The notes beneath the pieces are model-generated. The model did not search any database. It was not told the origin of the DNA and saw only the letters and a list, made by a program, of their open reading frames with translations. Below, piece by piece: positions 44,682 through 54,441 of a stretch of 64,000 nucleotides of DNA; position 1 is the first letter of the stretch; each line of letters begins with the position of its first letter. The translations under genes and the position numbers were made by a program. This DNA comes from Lichina pygmaea (taxonomy: Eukaryota; Ascomycota; Lichinomycetes; Lichinales; Lichinaceae), in the NCBI GenBank assembly GCA_963422465.1, contig OY730171.1, positions 2,852,001 through 2,916,000 of the forward strand, in the 5' to 3' direction.

Positions 44682-45484
44682 CCCGTGCCATGGGGGGGTA
44701 ATACCCCCCTCCTCCCGCACCTTCGGTACGTCCGGAACACCCTCCTCCGAAGGAGGGTGCCTATCACCGGAACGTCGGTATCAGCGGAACGTCAGGTTTT
44801 CCGTCACAACTCAACTGCAACATTTATAACTTCACAACGCAACGACTAAACTGAAATGTAACCGGCTCATTTGATTCTCCTACTTCTCTACTACAATCCT
44901 TGAAAGTATTGGCTTGCTTAGATTTCTGTGGCGTTGTTGGAAAGTCACAATAGCTATCACTTGCAGAACAGAATATCGACAATATCAATTTAAAACACTA
45001 ATAACTCCACAACCAGATAGACAAATGTCAATTTTGATGTGCCAATCTGATTCCCCTGTTCTTCTACTATCTTCCCTGGTACTACAAGCTCTCTCAGATT
45101 CTGCTGGTGTTGTTGAGTAGCTACTGTAGCTACTATAGCCATCTTATCTACCATAGAAATTTGAGTCGCCCGCTTCACTTCTCTCAGACATGCGATCTTT
45201 TGGTCACTCTTCCTTGTTTTGTACAGTCTTAACTTTCATAGCTCGTGAAAAGGCCTGCAATCTCAGGAACGGTAGTGCAAAGGTAGGGGAATCGAATAAG
45301 CTGGTTACATTTTGATTTGGTCCCAGTATTGTGGAGCTGTAGGCACTGCTGTCAACTCTATCAAGAAAATCTGACGTTCTGCTGATACTGACGTTCCGGT
45401 GATAGGCACCCTCCTTCGGAGGAGGGTGTTCCGGACGTACTGAAGGTGCGGGAGCAGGGGGGTATTACCCCCCCATGGCACGGG
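44682..45484. mobile_element. 803-bp inverted-repeat element (family B, long form)
   Basis: The left end CCCGTGCCATGGGGGGGTAATACCCCCC is mirrored at the right end. The arms extend about 135 bp with high identity (CCGGAACACCCTCCTCCGAAGGAGGGTGCCTATCACCGG near 44735 and its complement near 45400). Each arm also contains its own small palindromes (CCTCCGAAGGAGG, CCCATGGG). The 500-bp interior is AT-richer and non-coding. A 13-bp direct repeat, ACAGGTCAATCGT, occurs at 44660-44672 and 45486-45498, almost abutting the right end but 9 bp from the left end. Confidence 0.83.
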
Positions 45485-46479
45485 CACAGGTCAATCGTGC
45501 ATGACCGTTGTCTGTCACCTTCCGACATGCTGAGACCCTGCGCACGAGGTACAGTAGTACGTACCGTATGTCCTGTACGTGGCTACACCGAGGTATGCCC
45601 CTGGGCGGTGACTAAGCGAAGATTGCTGACTAAGACTGCATACTAGCCTATGACATGCACACGTTCGGCTGATGTATGACAAGCCATCTCATGTATCTGT
45701 TCGTCTCACCTGCACTGGACTTTCCTATTTGATAACGTGGCTCAGACAGAACGAGTTTAAGGAGATTGAGGACCTGCTGTCCAAAAGGTCCAGGCTGCCC
45801 CCCGCCAAGTCAAGCCAAAGCTTTTCGGCGTGGCTCTAACGCTACGTTACGTACCATACGGTATAGTTGATATCTCCAAGCCAACAAGACTAATGCAGCA
45901 TTCATAAAGGCCCTTGCGATATCGTGGCAGGAGGGAAGGTTCGTCGTTGCTTACAACGGTACTGTAGAAGGTACCCGGTCCGGCCGACTCCACTGATTTC
46001 TCAGGGAGGCATGGGAGGGAGCACAAAGAGGAGCCTGTTTAGCAGAGATAGGTAGAAGCGCAGCATCTTGATGACTGCCCATTTGTTTGTGGGCTATGTA
46101 AGAGAAGTCTTGTGCTCTACCCTCCGAAAGATCAATTAGCACCAAGCCCCTGTCCTTTCACATGTGCAAACCGACCCTCCAAAGCATGTTATATATTCTC
46201 CCACATCAATCCCTTTCAAGAGCGTGGGACAGGCCAGATGGCTCAATAGATACTGCCCAACTTCCGAAACACACACCCATTAACAAAGGACCCTCCCCCA
46301 CAAGAGAGGGTAGCTGCTGCGCGGTGCTGTTCAGACCCATCCATAGTCGTGGGAAAGAACAGTGGGTCTGGCCAAACCCATACCATACAGGGAGGCCTGC
46401 GAAGACTCAAACCTCCACGCGGTGCAGGCTGGGAACCTTGGGGCAGCGATGGCAGGCAGTCTCCCAAGCTGCTTGTAGT
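45485..46479. other. Unassigned sequence left of LINE copy 3
   Basis: No gene is supported. Part of it may be the damaged 5' portion of the LINE-like copy that follows; the word TACCATACGG near 45850 recurs just after the LINE tail (about 47903-47912), which could be a target duplication of a copy about 2 kb long. Confidence 0.35.
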
Positions 46480-47903
46480 CGCTGCACCGAGAGCTAATTG
46501 AGTCACCAGTCGAGCTGCTGGTGCCCGTGGAGCAACAGGCCACCGGAGGTGTCGCGCAGGCACCCCGGACACCCCCGTGAAGCGACATCAGCAGAACAGA
46601 GGACTTCGACCAAACTGGTTATGAAAACCACCTGACAGATGTCTACTGTGTACGCTATGGCCCAAAGCCAGCCTTGCAACTGGTGGATGTGAAGTCTAGA
46701 CACCTGACAGGGCACCTCTGGAGTAGACAAGAGGAGTTCCTATCGCACACCCCCCTTCTAGCAGAGTCTACAGCAGCTGATGCATCGAGGATCTTGTTCT
46801 AGGAGGGGAGTGATGTCTGTACCACGGTGTTGTTAATCAAACAGGGACTACGTGTTAAATAAGGCGAGCAGGTGGCACAAAGGGTTTCCACCACTCCAGT
46901 ACCTAAGGGCCGTGTGATAGTCAAAGTGCTGGCTTGATGGTTTTGCCTAAGGTCTTGCCACGGATTCTCTTCGGGCCGTCTATGGACTGGGGCTAGGGCA
47001 CTGGAGGTTCTCCAGTGGGCCACCACGTACATCCGGGGTCCCACAGGCAACAGCGGGCAGACGGAGACTCCTCCCTACTTGGTTAGTGGGCTGGAAAGGC
47101 GGTCCTGCAGGTGCTGGCATGGCCTGCAGGGTCCGTAGAGCCTGCGAGGCATGGTCGGCCTCTGTACGAGAGATCTACAGAGGTAACGCGAAACAGCGAG
47201 AGCTGCGGGGCGTGGCATATACGGTAATGGCAGTGACGGCAGTAGGGTCTGGGCCTACTACGAGACTGTCTATATGGCCCGAGAGGACGGAAGCGCATGC
47301 CGGTCCGTACAGAGTGCAGGCTCAGGCTGCAAATGACAGGCTCAAGGAGCAAACTGCAGTTGGAGCGTGGGCTCCGGGCTGGCAACCCGGCGCTCCGAAG
47401 CAGGACCTAGGGGTGAGCGTACACGGCGGAGCGCAAAAGGCCTCAGGACTGCGGGGAAGCGTGGCAGAGACCCTGCACGGGATGTCGACTCTGCGCTATG
47501 CCTCGGCATAGCTCAACTGTGGCTGTGGGGCGCCGTGGGAGACAGCCAAACACGTGGTTCTGGACTGCCCACGCCTTCTCCGGGTGCGGCGAAGCCTGTA
47601 TTTAGCGGCTGCCACCACTGACTACCAGGCTTTGACATCCCGACCACGGCCCGCCGCCGCCCTTACAGCGTGGATCCTCCGACATGGCATTCTCCCCCAG
47701 TTCTCCTGGGCTCAGGAGCGGCTGGAAGCTGGCTGCTAGCCAGCCACCCCCCACGTTCTACAGCATCTCGACAGGATAGTGCTGGCCAGGCACTGCAGAG
47801 GGAGGTTTTTCACCCTAGCAGGCCTAGGGTTTTCCTTGCTTAATTTTCATAGCTGACCCAGCATAGTCTAGATAACTAGCACTAGAATGGAGCAGGAATA
47901 CCA
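46480..47903 (+). mobile_element. Degenerate LINE copy (copy 3, related subfamily)
   Basis: The 3' end matches copies 1 and 2: a cysteine/histidine segment (GAPWETAKHVVLDCPRLLRVRRSLY) at about 47525-47600, the RPRPAAALTAWILRHGILPQFSWAQE segment to about 47739, the same 3' UTR words (GACCCAGCATAGTCTAGATAACTAGCACTAGAATGG), and a tail of AATACC units instead of CAAT at 47890-47908. Upstream frames are broken in several places, and the different tail marks another subfamily. Its left boundary is uncertain. It is an old copy compared with the two short ones. Confidence 0.65.
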
Positions 47904-47993
47904 ATACCAATACCATACGGGGACGAACACTTATCCAGGTTGTTTGCACTGGGATCCTCACGGGTGCGCGAGTTCCACAGGTGCAAAGACCCT

Positions 47994-48024
<31 letters not shown>

Positions 48025-48212
48025 GGCAAGGTTTGTTTGAACTTGGACGGATGCAGTTGTTTCGTGTTCCTTCGTTGCGTGTTCAATCCTGGGGGAGGCT
48101 GTGCTTTTTTATTGGAAACCCTGAAAAGTTCCCTGGAGTTTCATCCAGCAGCGCCTCGACGAAGCTCCAGTGATCTTTCCCGAACGCGCGCCGGCCGGGA
48201 GTCTCATCATGA
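47904..48212. other. 3' flank of the ExoIII-type gene, with T11-G23 run
   Basis: A T run (47993-48003) directly followed by 23 G (48004-48026) lies about 190 bp past the stop of the minus-strand nuclease gene. No gene is seen. Confidence 0.7.
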
Positions 48213-49379
48213 TCACCTGATGTCCTTGCGCTGTTCATCGTGCGGCAGCCTGAGCTGCCACTGCTTGCTTAGTGCTCCCTTGTCCAAGACCACGTAAAGA
48301 GGGACGTGGTCACTGGATGCTCGTTCCCGCGGCGAGTCCAGGATGTCGGTCGAGACGAGCACTCCCGGCTCGCAAACTAATGCTTTGGATGCGATAAGCA
48401 AGTCCACCCGGTCACAGCTGCTGCCCCATTCTTGATTTCTAGGATGGTAGGTGTACTTCCGCGTGCCCGCATGGAAGTATCTGAACACGTCGATCGCCTG
48501 GAGGCCATCGTCCGAGGTAAAAAATTTGGCATTGAAGTCAGCTCGATTCAGCACGTGCTGATGAGGCTGGGTCCGCAGGTTGGGGCAGCCATCCAACGGG
48601 CTCGGGGCCACGTTCATGTCCCCGACGAGGAGCACACCGAAGCCAGCACGCTCGAGACTCAGGCACTCTTGGAGGAGTTTCTGGTGGAACTTCAGCTTCC
48701 GATCATGTCTTGTTCCTCTGACGAGCCCGGTTTCTGGGTCCTTGTATGGGTTGTCTGTCCCATTGACGGCGTACACGTTCAAGACCGCTAGTCTATACTT
48801 CATCTCGAGTATCAACACTCGTCCTTCTCGATCCCAGCTGACCTCTCGACAGTCTGCTAGCTCGGAGCACAAGTCCTCTCGGATGATAGTTGCGACCCCG
48901 TACATCTTGCCGCCGAAGTTACCTGCGCTGTGCTTCTCTTGTGGCAAGCAGACTTTGACGAGATAGCTCGGTTCTCCTGAACGGGCCTCGTTCGAGACGG
49001 CCTTCTCCAGGGCCCGCCGCGTCTGGAGATCCGTCGGCTTGATCTTGACTTCTTGCAAGCAGACAATGTCCGGCCAGCGATGACGCTTCAAGAAGCCTCT
49101 GATTGGCGAACATGGGGCCTTGAGAGCTGGGTCGAAAAACGAACCGATCGTTCTCTGTAATAGCGGTTCGATACCATTGACATTCCAGGAGAAGACGGTC
49201 AGCTTGCTCTCCTCTCTGCCTTGGTGACCTGCTGGTCTGGACTCGTTGGATCTCTTGCGCTTTCTGGGTGGCGGGCTGACCTCGCGGACGGCGGTGACAG
49301 CAGTAGCGGTAGTAGTAGAATTGGGCCCGTCTCCACCGGGCAAACCTCGCAGTAGATCACGATCGTTGGCCGATGCCAT
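48213..49379 (-). CDS. Exonuclease III-type AP endonuclease (EEP family)
   Basis: A single exon of 388 codons starts at the ATG at 49379. ExoIII/APE enzymes cut the backbone 5' to abasic sites in base-excision repair, in nucleus and mitochondria. Catalytic motifs run in order: FSWNVNGIE, LQEVKIKPTD (metal-binding Glu), NVYAVNGTD, GDMNVAPSPLDG (Asp/Asn), SCDRVDLLIAS and SDHVPLYVVL (active-site His). The N-terminal 60 residues contain a basic PPPRKRKRS stretch that looks like a nuclear localisation signal. No C-terminal zinc finger of the Apn2 type is present, so it is a shorter fungal ExoIII homolog rather than Apn2. It is divergent from the PP2C gene across 329 bp. Confidence 0.92.
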   Translation of the reverse strand: MASANDRDLLRGLPGGDGPNSTTTATAVTAVREVSPPPRKRKRSNESRPAGHQGREESKLTVFSWNVNGIEPLLQRTIGSFFDPALKAPCSPIRGFLKRHRWPDIVCLQEVKIKPTDLQTRRALEKAVSNEARSGEPSYLVKVCLPQEKHSAGNFGGKMYGVATIIREDLCSELADCREVSWDREGRVLILEMKYRLAVLNVYAVNGTDNPYKDPETGLVRGTRHDRKLKFHQKLLQECLSLERAGFGVLLVGDMNVAPSPLDGCPNLRTQPHQHVLNRADFNAKFFTSDDGLQAIDVFRYFHAGTRKYTYHPRNQEWGSSCDRVDLLIASKALVCEPGVLVSTDILDSPRERASSDHVPLYVVLDKGALSKQWQLRLPHDEQRKDIR

Positions 49380-49708
49380 CGACCGGGAGCAACTCGACGG
49401 GCCTTTCGGTGACTGCAGAGTCGTCGAATATGATGCAGTACCGTACCGGTATGTACTGCCGGACCATAAGAATATTTCAAGAGATTTTGCGCGAGTTTAC
49501 AAAAATCACCTTGGCAATCTCTGGGAATGACGAAGGTCGACGATTCACCACCATACGCTTCCGTATGCCGTCCCACCGACTAGGGTGGCACGGGTGACAT
49601 CCCAAGCACGCCAAGCGATCTGTTCCCAGTGACACTCCCGGTTGGCAGCACTCCTTCTTGCTATTGACAGGGCATCACGACCGGCTCCGCCGTCGACGGC
49701 CTATCCTG
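49380..49708. promoter_or_regulatory. Divergent promoter, AP endonuclease / PP2C
   Basis: Only about 330 bp separate the two start codons, so the genes share a bidirectional promoter. A palindromic TACCGTACCGGTATGTA lies at about 49438-49455. No TATA box is evident. Confidence 0.45.
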
Positions 49709-51757
49709 ATGGCCGGGCATTGCAAGTCTGCAACACCGATCTACTTCCAAACCGCCTGCGGCTGGCGGAATCAAAGCGCCGGGACGAGGTGGTCCGTCCT
49801 AGACAGCTACCGTGAGTGTCAAACCCGAGGCTTGCCTCGAGTAGGTCACAGGCCTTGTTTAGTAACGCGTCGGTACCCAGGCTTCATTGCGTCCTATTGC
49901 ACCGCAAGCCGAGGAGGCAAGTGCCCGACGGCAGCAGAGTCTAGAGCCAGCAGTCTCCAGGAGAGAGCGCACTACGGAAGTCGACCGGCTTCTGGTCCCA
50001 CGGTCCGTGTGGAAGGCCGTCGACCTAGGAGACGGAAGCCGACGACATGGGACCCGACAACAGCTTTCACGCGACCCAGGAGGGCCGTGCGATCTCAGGT
50101 CTTGGTACACAAGAGGGCGTTCCATGACTACTTCATCACGCACCTACCTTCATCTTCCTTGCATCCGGATTCGAGGTCGTCTTTCGGCCCCCACCACAAG
50201 CTCCCACGGTCCGCCTCGGAGCCGCACACTGCAGGGTGGAAACGGCCACCGGCGGCCCTGTCTCTTGCAAAAGGCCTCTCGCGGGATCTGACGGTCGTCC
50301 GAATCCCGCTGCAGTCGGCAAAATATCACTTCGGCATCTCCACCGCTCGCGGCACACGACCTTATAACGAGGATGCCTACAAGGCAGGCGTCATCGAGAT
50401 ACCCGCATTTGCGAGGCGAGCGCCACTCTCGCTGACGCGGAGCGCGAAGATTGCGGCGTCCGGCGGAGGAGGCGCGGCCGGAAGCGCCGGCGGTGATCCT
50501 CAGTGCTTCTACTTTGGCGTCTTCGACGGACATGGCGGGTCCGAATGCAGTGCTTTCCTGAGGGAGCAACTGCACACGTACATCGAAGGTGCGGCAAGCA
50601 GGCTCGGGTTGCCTTCCAGCTTACCGTACGAAGAGTCGACTTCGTCGAGCACCTCCGCCAAGTCTCCGATTTCGACCCAGTCTGTCTTTGAAGGGGGCGT
50701 CTTCGAACGATTGCATCCCCAAACCGCCGGTCTTGAGGAAGAGACATTACGTGACCGCTCGCAGGCGCATGCGCATGCCACGAAGCTGCAAGACGCGCTT
50801 GTGGCCAGCTGGGGAGAGACCATTGGCGGATACTTCAAGCGTTTCTACCCGGAGCAGTTCCGACGAGACCGCTCGAATCACAACCTCGCGTCTGCACAGG
50901 ATGCGCGACTGCAGCCACGGCGAGGCGGCGCCGAAGCTGCCGCCGACGGCGTCGACATCGAGTCGGTGCTGACGTATGCGTTCCTGCAAGCCGACTTCGA
51001 CTTCGTGGCGGAGCAAGCGAAGAAGCTGGACGAAGACATTGTCCGGCTCGATCGAGCGCTGAACGAGGACGAGATCCTGGGCCAGGCGAGCCGCAAGGTG
51101 GGCTGGCCCAAGGCGAGGAAGTTCACGGGTGGGAGCACCTGTAGCGTGGCCATGGTATCGACGCCGACGCCGACGCCCTTCTGGAACCCCAGCACACCGT
51201 CCACGCTCATGACGTCGCACGTCGGCGATACCCGCATCCTCCTGTGCTCGACCGCCGATGGCCGCGCCGTCGCGCTGACGACGAACCACCATCCGTCGGC
51301 GACGGTCGAAGGCAGGCGCCTGCGCCGCTTCGCGGCCAGCTTCGTCACGGATGCCTTCGGCGACGAACGCGTGGGCGGGCTGGCCAACACGCGCGCCTTT
51401 GGCGACCTCCACTCGAAGCCTCTGGGCGTGTCGGCCGAGCCCGAGATCCGCCGCGTCGAGCTCCAGCCGGCCGAGTTCTCGTTTCTTGTCCTGGTGTCGG
51501 ACGGCATCAGCGGCCTCCTCGGCGACCAGGAGATCGTGGACATCGTCAAGGAGAGCGGGACGCCGGAGCAAGGCGCCAAGGAGGTCGTCGGCTTCGCGAC
51601 CGAGGTGAGCTCCGAGGGCGACAACGCCACGTGCATGGTGATCCGGCTCGGCGGCTGGGAGCGGCGGGGCGAGGGCGGCGGTGGGTCCTTGGGCACGAAG
51701 GAGGTCCGCGAGTGGCGGCGGCAAGAAGCGGCGCAGCCGCGAAATCGCCGTCAATAG
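49709..51757 (+). CDS. PP2C-type protein phosphatase, Ptc6-like
   Basis: A single exon from the ATG at 49709 gives 682 residues. PP2C enzymes are Mg/Mn-dependent Ser/Thr phosphatases. Motifs in order: RGTRPYNEDAY (metal Asp), FGVFDGHGGSECSAFL, GGSTCSVAMV, VGDTRILLC, FVTDAFGDERVGGLANTRAFGD, LVSDGIS and GDNATCMVI. The family text around HDYFITHLPSSSLHPD and FGISTARGTRPYNED recalls fungal homologs of yeast Ptc6, a mitochondrial phosphatase linked to pyruvate dehydrogenase and mitophagy. The first 150 residues are Arg/Ser-rich, fitting a mitochondrial presequence, though they are long, and translation may start further in or an unseen intron may exist. A charged insert (about residues 325-480) separates the two halves of the domain. 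Confidence 0.88.
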   Translation: MAGHCKSATPIYFQTACGWRNQSAGTRWSVLDSYRECQTRGLPRVGHRPCLVTRRYPGFIASYCTASRGGKCPTAAESRASSLQERAHYGSRPASGPTVRVEGRRPRRRKPTTWDPTTAFTRPRRAVRSQVLVHKRAFHDYFITHLPSSSLHPDSRSSFGPHHKLPRSASEPHTAGWKRPPAALSLAKGLSRDLTVVRIPLQSAKYHFGISTARGTRPYNEDAYKAGVIEIPAFARRAPLSLTRSAKIAASGGGGAAGSAGGDPQCFYFGVFDGHGGSECSAFLREQLHTYIEGAASRLGLPSSLPYEESTSSSTSAKSPISTQSVFEGGVFERLHPQTAGLEEETLRDRSQAHAHATKLQDALVASWGETIGGYFKRFYPEQFRRDRSNHNLASAQDARLQPRRGGAEAAADGVDIESVLTYAFLQADFDFVAEQAKKLDEDIVRLDRALNEDEILGQASRKVGWPKARKFTGGSTCSVAMVSTPTPTPFWNPSTPSTLMTSHVGDTRILLCSTADGRAVALTTNHHPSATVEGRRLRRFAASFVTDAFGDERVGGLANTRAFGDLHSKPLGVSAEPEIRRVELQPAEFSFLVLVSDGISGLLGDQEIVDIVKESGTPEQGAKEVVGFATEVSSEGDNATCMVIRLGGWERRGEGGGGSLGTKEVREWRRQEAAQPRNRRQ

Positions 51758-52684
51758 GCAGTGTTCATGGATGGCAGTGCGCACTGCCTTGATGCCAAAT
51801 TCAGATCCTGTGGGTCTGCCTGAAGTCGCTGTACAGCAGATTCGAGCTTGGACGACAAGCCAGCCGCTGTGCGAGCGTTACAGAGCCACGGCTTCACCAT
51901 GCTGGCATCTACAGTACCGCACGTCCAGCGCAGGCTTACTGGCAGGGTACGCTCGTAAGAAAGAATCCGATGATGGTTCTTCTGGCTCAAGAAGTTGATT
52001 GACTCAGACCTCGGTCGGACGAGAAGAGTTGAGGCTCTGCAGATACTTTTTCCACATTTCATCTTCCCCTTGAGTGCATCTATCAGTGTGCGATTCACAG
52101 GCAGGCTCTTGATTTAGTGATCACCATTTTCACCGGCTGGGCATGGCGCTGTAGTACCGTACCACAAGTACTTCTGACATATGTTGCTAGTCTTGTGTAG
52201 TCCCCCCCAGTGCCTCCCCAGCAAGCCTCCGCAAAACAATCTACACTGTCAAGAGTGATGAGAAAACAACTCCACGTGGACGGACGACATGGACACTGCC
52301 TGGTCACCAGTGATTACATAATCAAGTGGCTTACTCACCCCAGGCTGTCAGGCTGCCAGGCTGCCAGGCTGCCAGGCACACCAGGTCCAACCGGAGTATT
52401 TCAGTCAAAAGTTAAAGACCCCAAGGCATGAAGGTTCTAGCGTGTGTTTGTAGTACATTACGTACGCGGCGCTTTTTTTCGCCTTTGACGCTCGATTGCG
52501 CTGTTACGTATAGCCGTTCCGATACGTAAAGTAAGCTGTTGCTCCGTCCAGGTGGCTCTTGCCCAGTAGCCTGCTGCACTGATAGCGAACCAAGTTTCCT
52601 CTGAGAGTGAGAGAGAGAGAGAGAGGAGGCAGTCCCTCAGTCTGGGCACACACTGCCCTTGGCCCCTCTTACGGTGCCGCTGCC
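51758..52684. other. Spacer between PP2C and PIS1
   Basis: No gene is seen. A small tandem repeat CAGGCTGC(C) lies at 52345-52377 and a GA run at 52608-52628, close upstream of PIS1. Confidence 0.5.
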
Positions 52685-53819
52685 ATGGCGAGGGATTCGC
52701 GCACCGCGGCGGACCCGACAGAGGGATCGGCCGGTCGACACAAGCATGGAGCTCTCCACGGCGATGTACGGGGCGTACAGTCGTCCGGCCCCAAGAGTCC
52801 CGAGCCGGTCGAGAATATCTTTCTCTTCTACCCAAACCTCATCGGTGAGCTTCTATTTCGTCTTCTTCATCCTCTTCGTTTTCTTCCTCTTTTTCTCTTC
52901 TTCTTCTTCTTCTTCTTCTTTCTCGAGCTCGGCCTCGCGCTTCCGTCGCCGTACGGCTGAGGCTTCTGGCAACCTGCTGTCAGGCTACTCGCGCATCATC
53001 CTCGCCATCGCCTCCCTCCACTACATGCCCCTACATCCCCGCACCTGTTCTCTCCTCTACAGCATCTCGTGCCTCCTGGATGCGCTCGACGGCGTCGCGG
53101 CGCGCAAGTTCAACCAGGCCACCCGCTTCGGCGCTGTCCTCGACATGGTCACCGATCGATGCACGACCGCGTGTCTGCTGGTCTTCCTCAGCTCTGCCTG
53201 GCCGCGCTGGTCACTCTTGTTCCAGGGCCTAATCAGCCTCGACCTCGCCAGCCACTACATGCACATGTACGCCACCCTGGCCATGGGCAGCGCCGGTCAG
53301 AGCCACAAGAAGGTCGACGAGAGCCGGAGCCGCATCTTGAACCTGTACTACTCGAATAACGTACGCTCCTCTCGGCCGACCCTCCAATCTGCCGCTGGCC
53401 CTTCTCGTCTTGCTGACTGCCGACGCCAGAAAGTCCTCTTCGTATTTTGCTGCCTGAACGAGCTCTTTTTCATCTCGCTGTACCTTCTTTCCTTCTCCTC
53501 GCCGATCCTTTCTCCGTCGCTCCTGCAGTACGGCTCCTCTGCCGGGCAGGGGTCGTCCACTCAGCCAGGCGGGCCCCATCAGCCGGTGCCGTCCCTGCTC
53601 TTCTCGAGCCCTTACAGTGCCGGAGCGTTGGAGATGGCGCGTGCTAACAAGCTGGATAGCTTCTGGCCATGGGTCTTTGCAGCCATCTCGTTACCGGTCA
53701 TGGCCGGCAAGCAGCTGATCAACGTCTTACAGCTGGTCAAGGCGGCCAAATGGCTGGCCGAAGGGGATGTCAGGGAACGGGAAGAACAAAGGCGTCTGGC
53801 GGGCAAGAAGGGGCGTTGA
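52685..53819 (+). CDS. PIS1: Phosphatidylinositol synthase
   Basis: Three exons, 52685-52844, 52984-53360 and 53430-53819, encode 308 residues. The enzyme joins CDP-diacylglycerol and myo-inositol to make phosphatidylinositol in the ER membrane. The CDP-alcohol phosphotransferase signature is complete: D-A-L-D-G-V-A-A-R then G-A-V-L-D-M-V-T-D. The N-terminus has the usual NIFLFYPNLIGYSRI, split by intron 1, and DLASHYMHMY and LNLYYSNNKVLF follow. Intron 1 (139 bp) carries a pyrimidine/CTT run. Compared with the 220-residue yeast enzyme there is a longer N-terminus and a loop of about 45 residues rich in Ser, Pro and Gly between the last membrane spans. Confidence 0.95.
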
Positions 53820-54342
53820 CCGTCGATCCGGGATCAGGAATTACTAGCATGCGAACTGGGGTTGTTGTCATTCGCCATCCATGTCATATAAGCCCCTTTG
53901 TACTAGCAGACCAAAATTTCATCTCTTCTTTGCGATGTTGTTGCCTGCCGCAAGACATTGGCTCCTGCTGGTCTATGCGGCCTGGGTGAGTTGGCTACTT
54001 GGTACGAACGGACCTGTAAAATTTGATGACTTCTGCGGAAGTACAGCGTGCAGATTCCATAAGCCATACCCAGGCTCTGTGATAGGTAATTTACACTACT
54101 CGTAGTGGGCGGATACGTGTGACCAGGACTTGGATCTACGAGCCGCCACAACGCACATACTTCCGTACCGTGCTACTGACTGTGGAAATGGTTCTGTTGA
54201 ACTGAAGCAGTCACCGATGAACCTCCTACCTACCAAAAACGCATCTGACCAAACCGACTTGAAAGAAGTCGACGGAGGGTATCTAAGCACCAAAAAAAAA
54301 AGTTTATCGAAAGGGAAAAGAGAAAACTTGAAAGAAGAAGGC
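53820..54342. other. Spacer between PIS1 and the tRNA gene
   Basis: No protein gene is seen. The right part is the 3' flank of the minus-strand tRNA. Confidence 0.5.
54292..54301 (-). terminator. Pol III T-run downstream of the tRNA
   Basis: Ten A on the plus strand make a T10 run on the transcribed minus strand, about 42 nt past the tRNA 3' end. Shorter T4 stretches occur sooner, near 54323-54333, and may already terminate. Confidence 0.6.
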
Positions 54343-54441
54343 CGATCATGATGGGACTCGAACCCATAGCCTTTGGTGATCAGCATCAGACTGTCTTTTT
54401 CTTTACCGAAAACCAACGCCCTACCATTGGGCCACACGACC
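54343..54441 (-). tRNA. tRNA-Arg (probable anticodon UCG) with intron
   Basis: Read on the minus strand, the 7-bp acceptor stem GGTCGTG pairs with CATGATC (two G-U pairs). The D stem GCCC/GGGC closes around AATGGTA. The anticodon stem TTGGT pairs with ACCAA, and the T arm is ATGGG-TTCGAGT-CCCAT. The anticodon loop is interrupted after TTTCGG by about 27 nt, leaving anticodon TCG followed by G37. The D-arm text TGGCCCAATGG resembles fungal tRNA-Arg genes. The exact intron boundary, and hence the anticodon, is an inference from the usual position after base 37. Confidence 0.8.
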
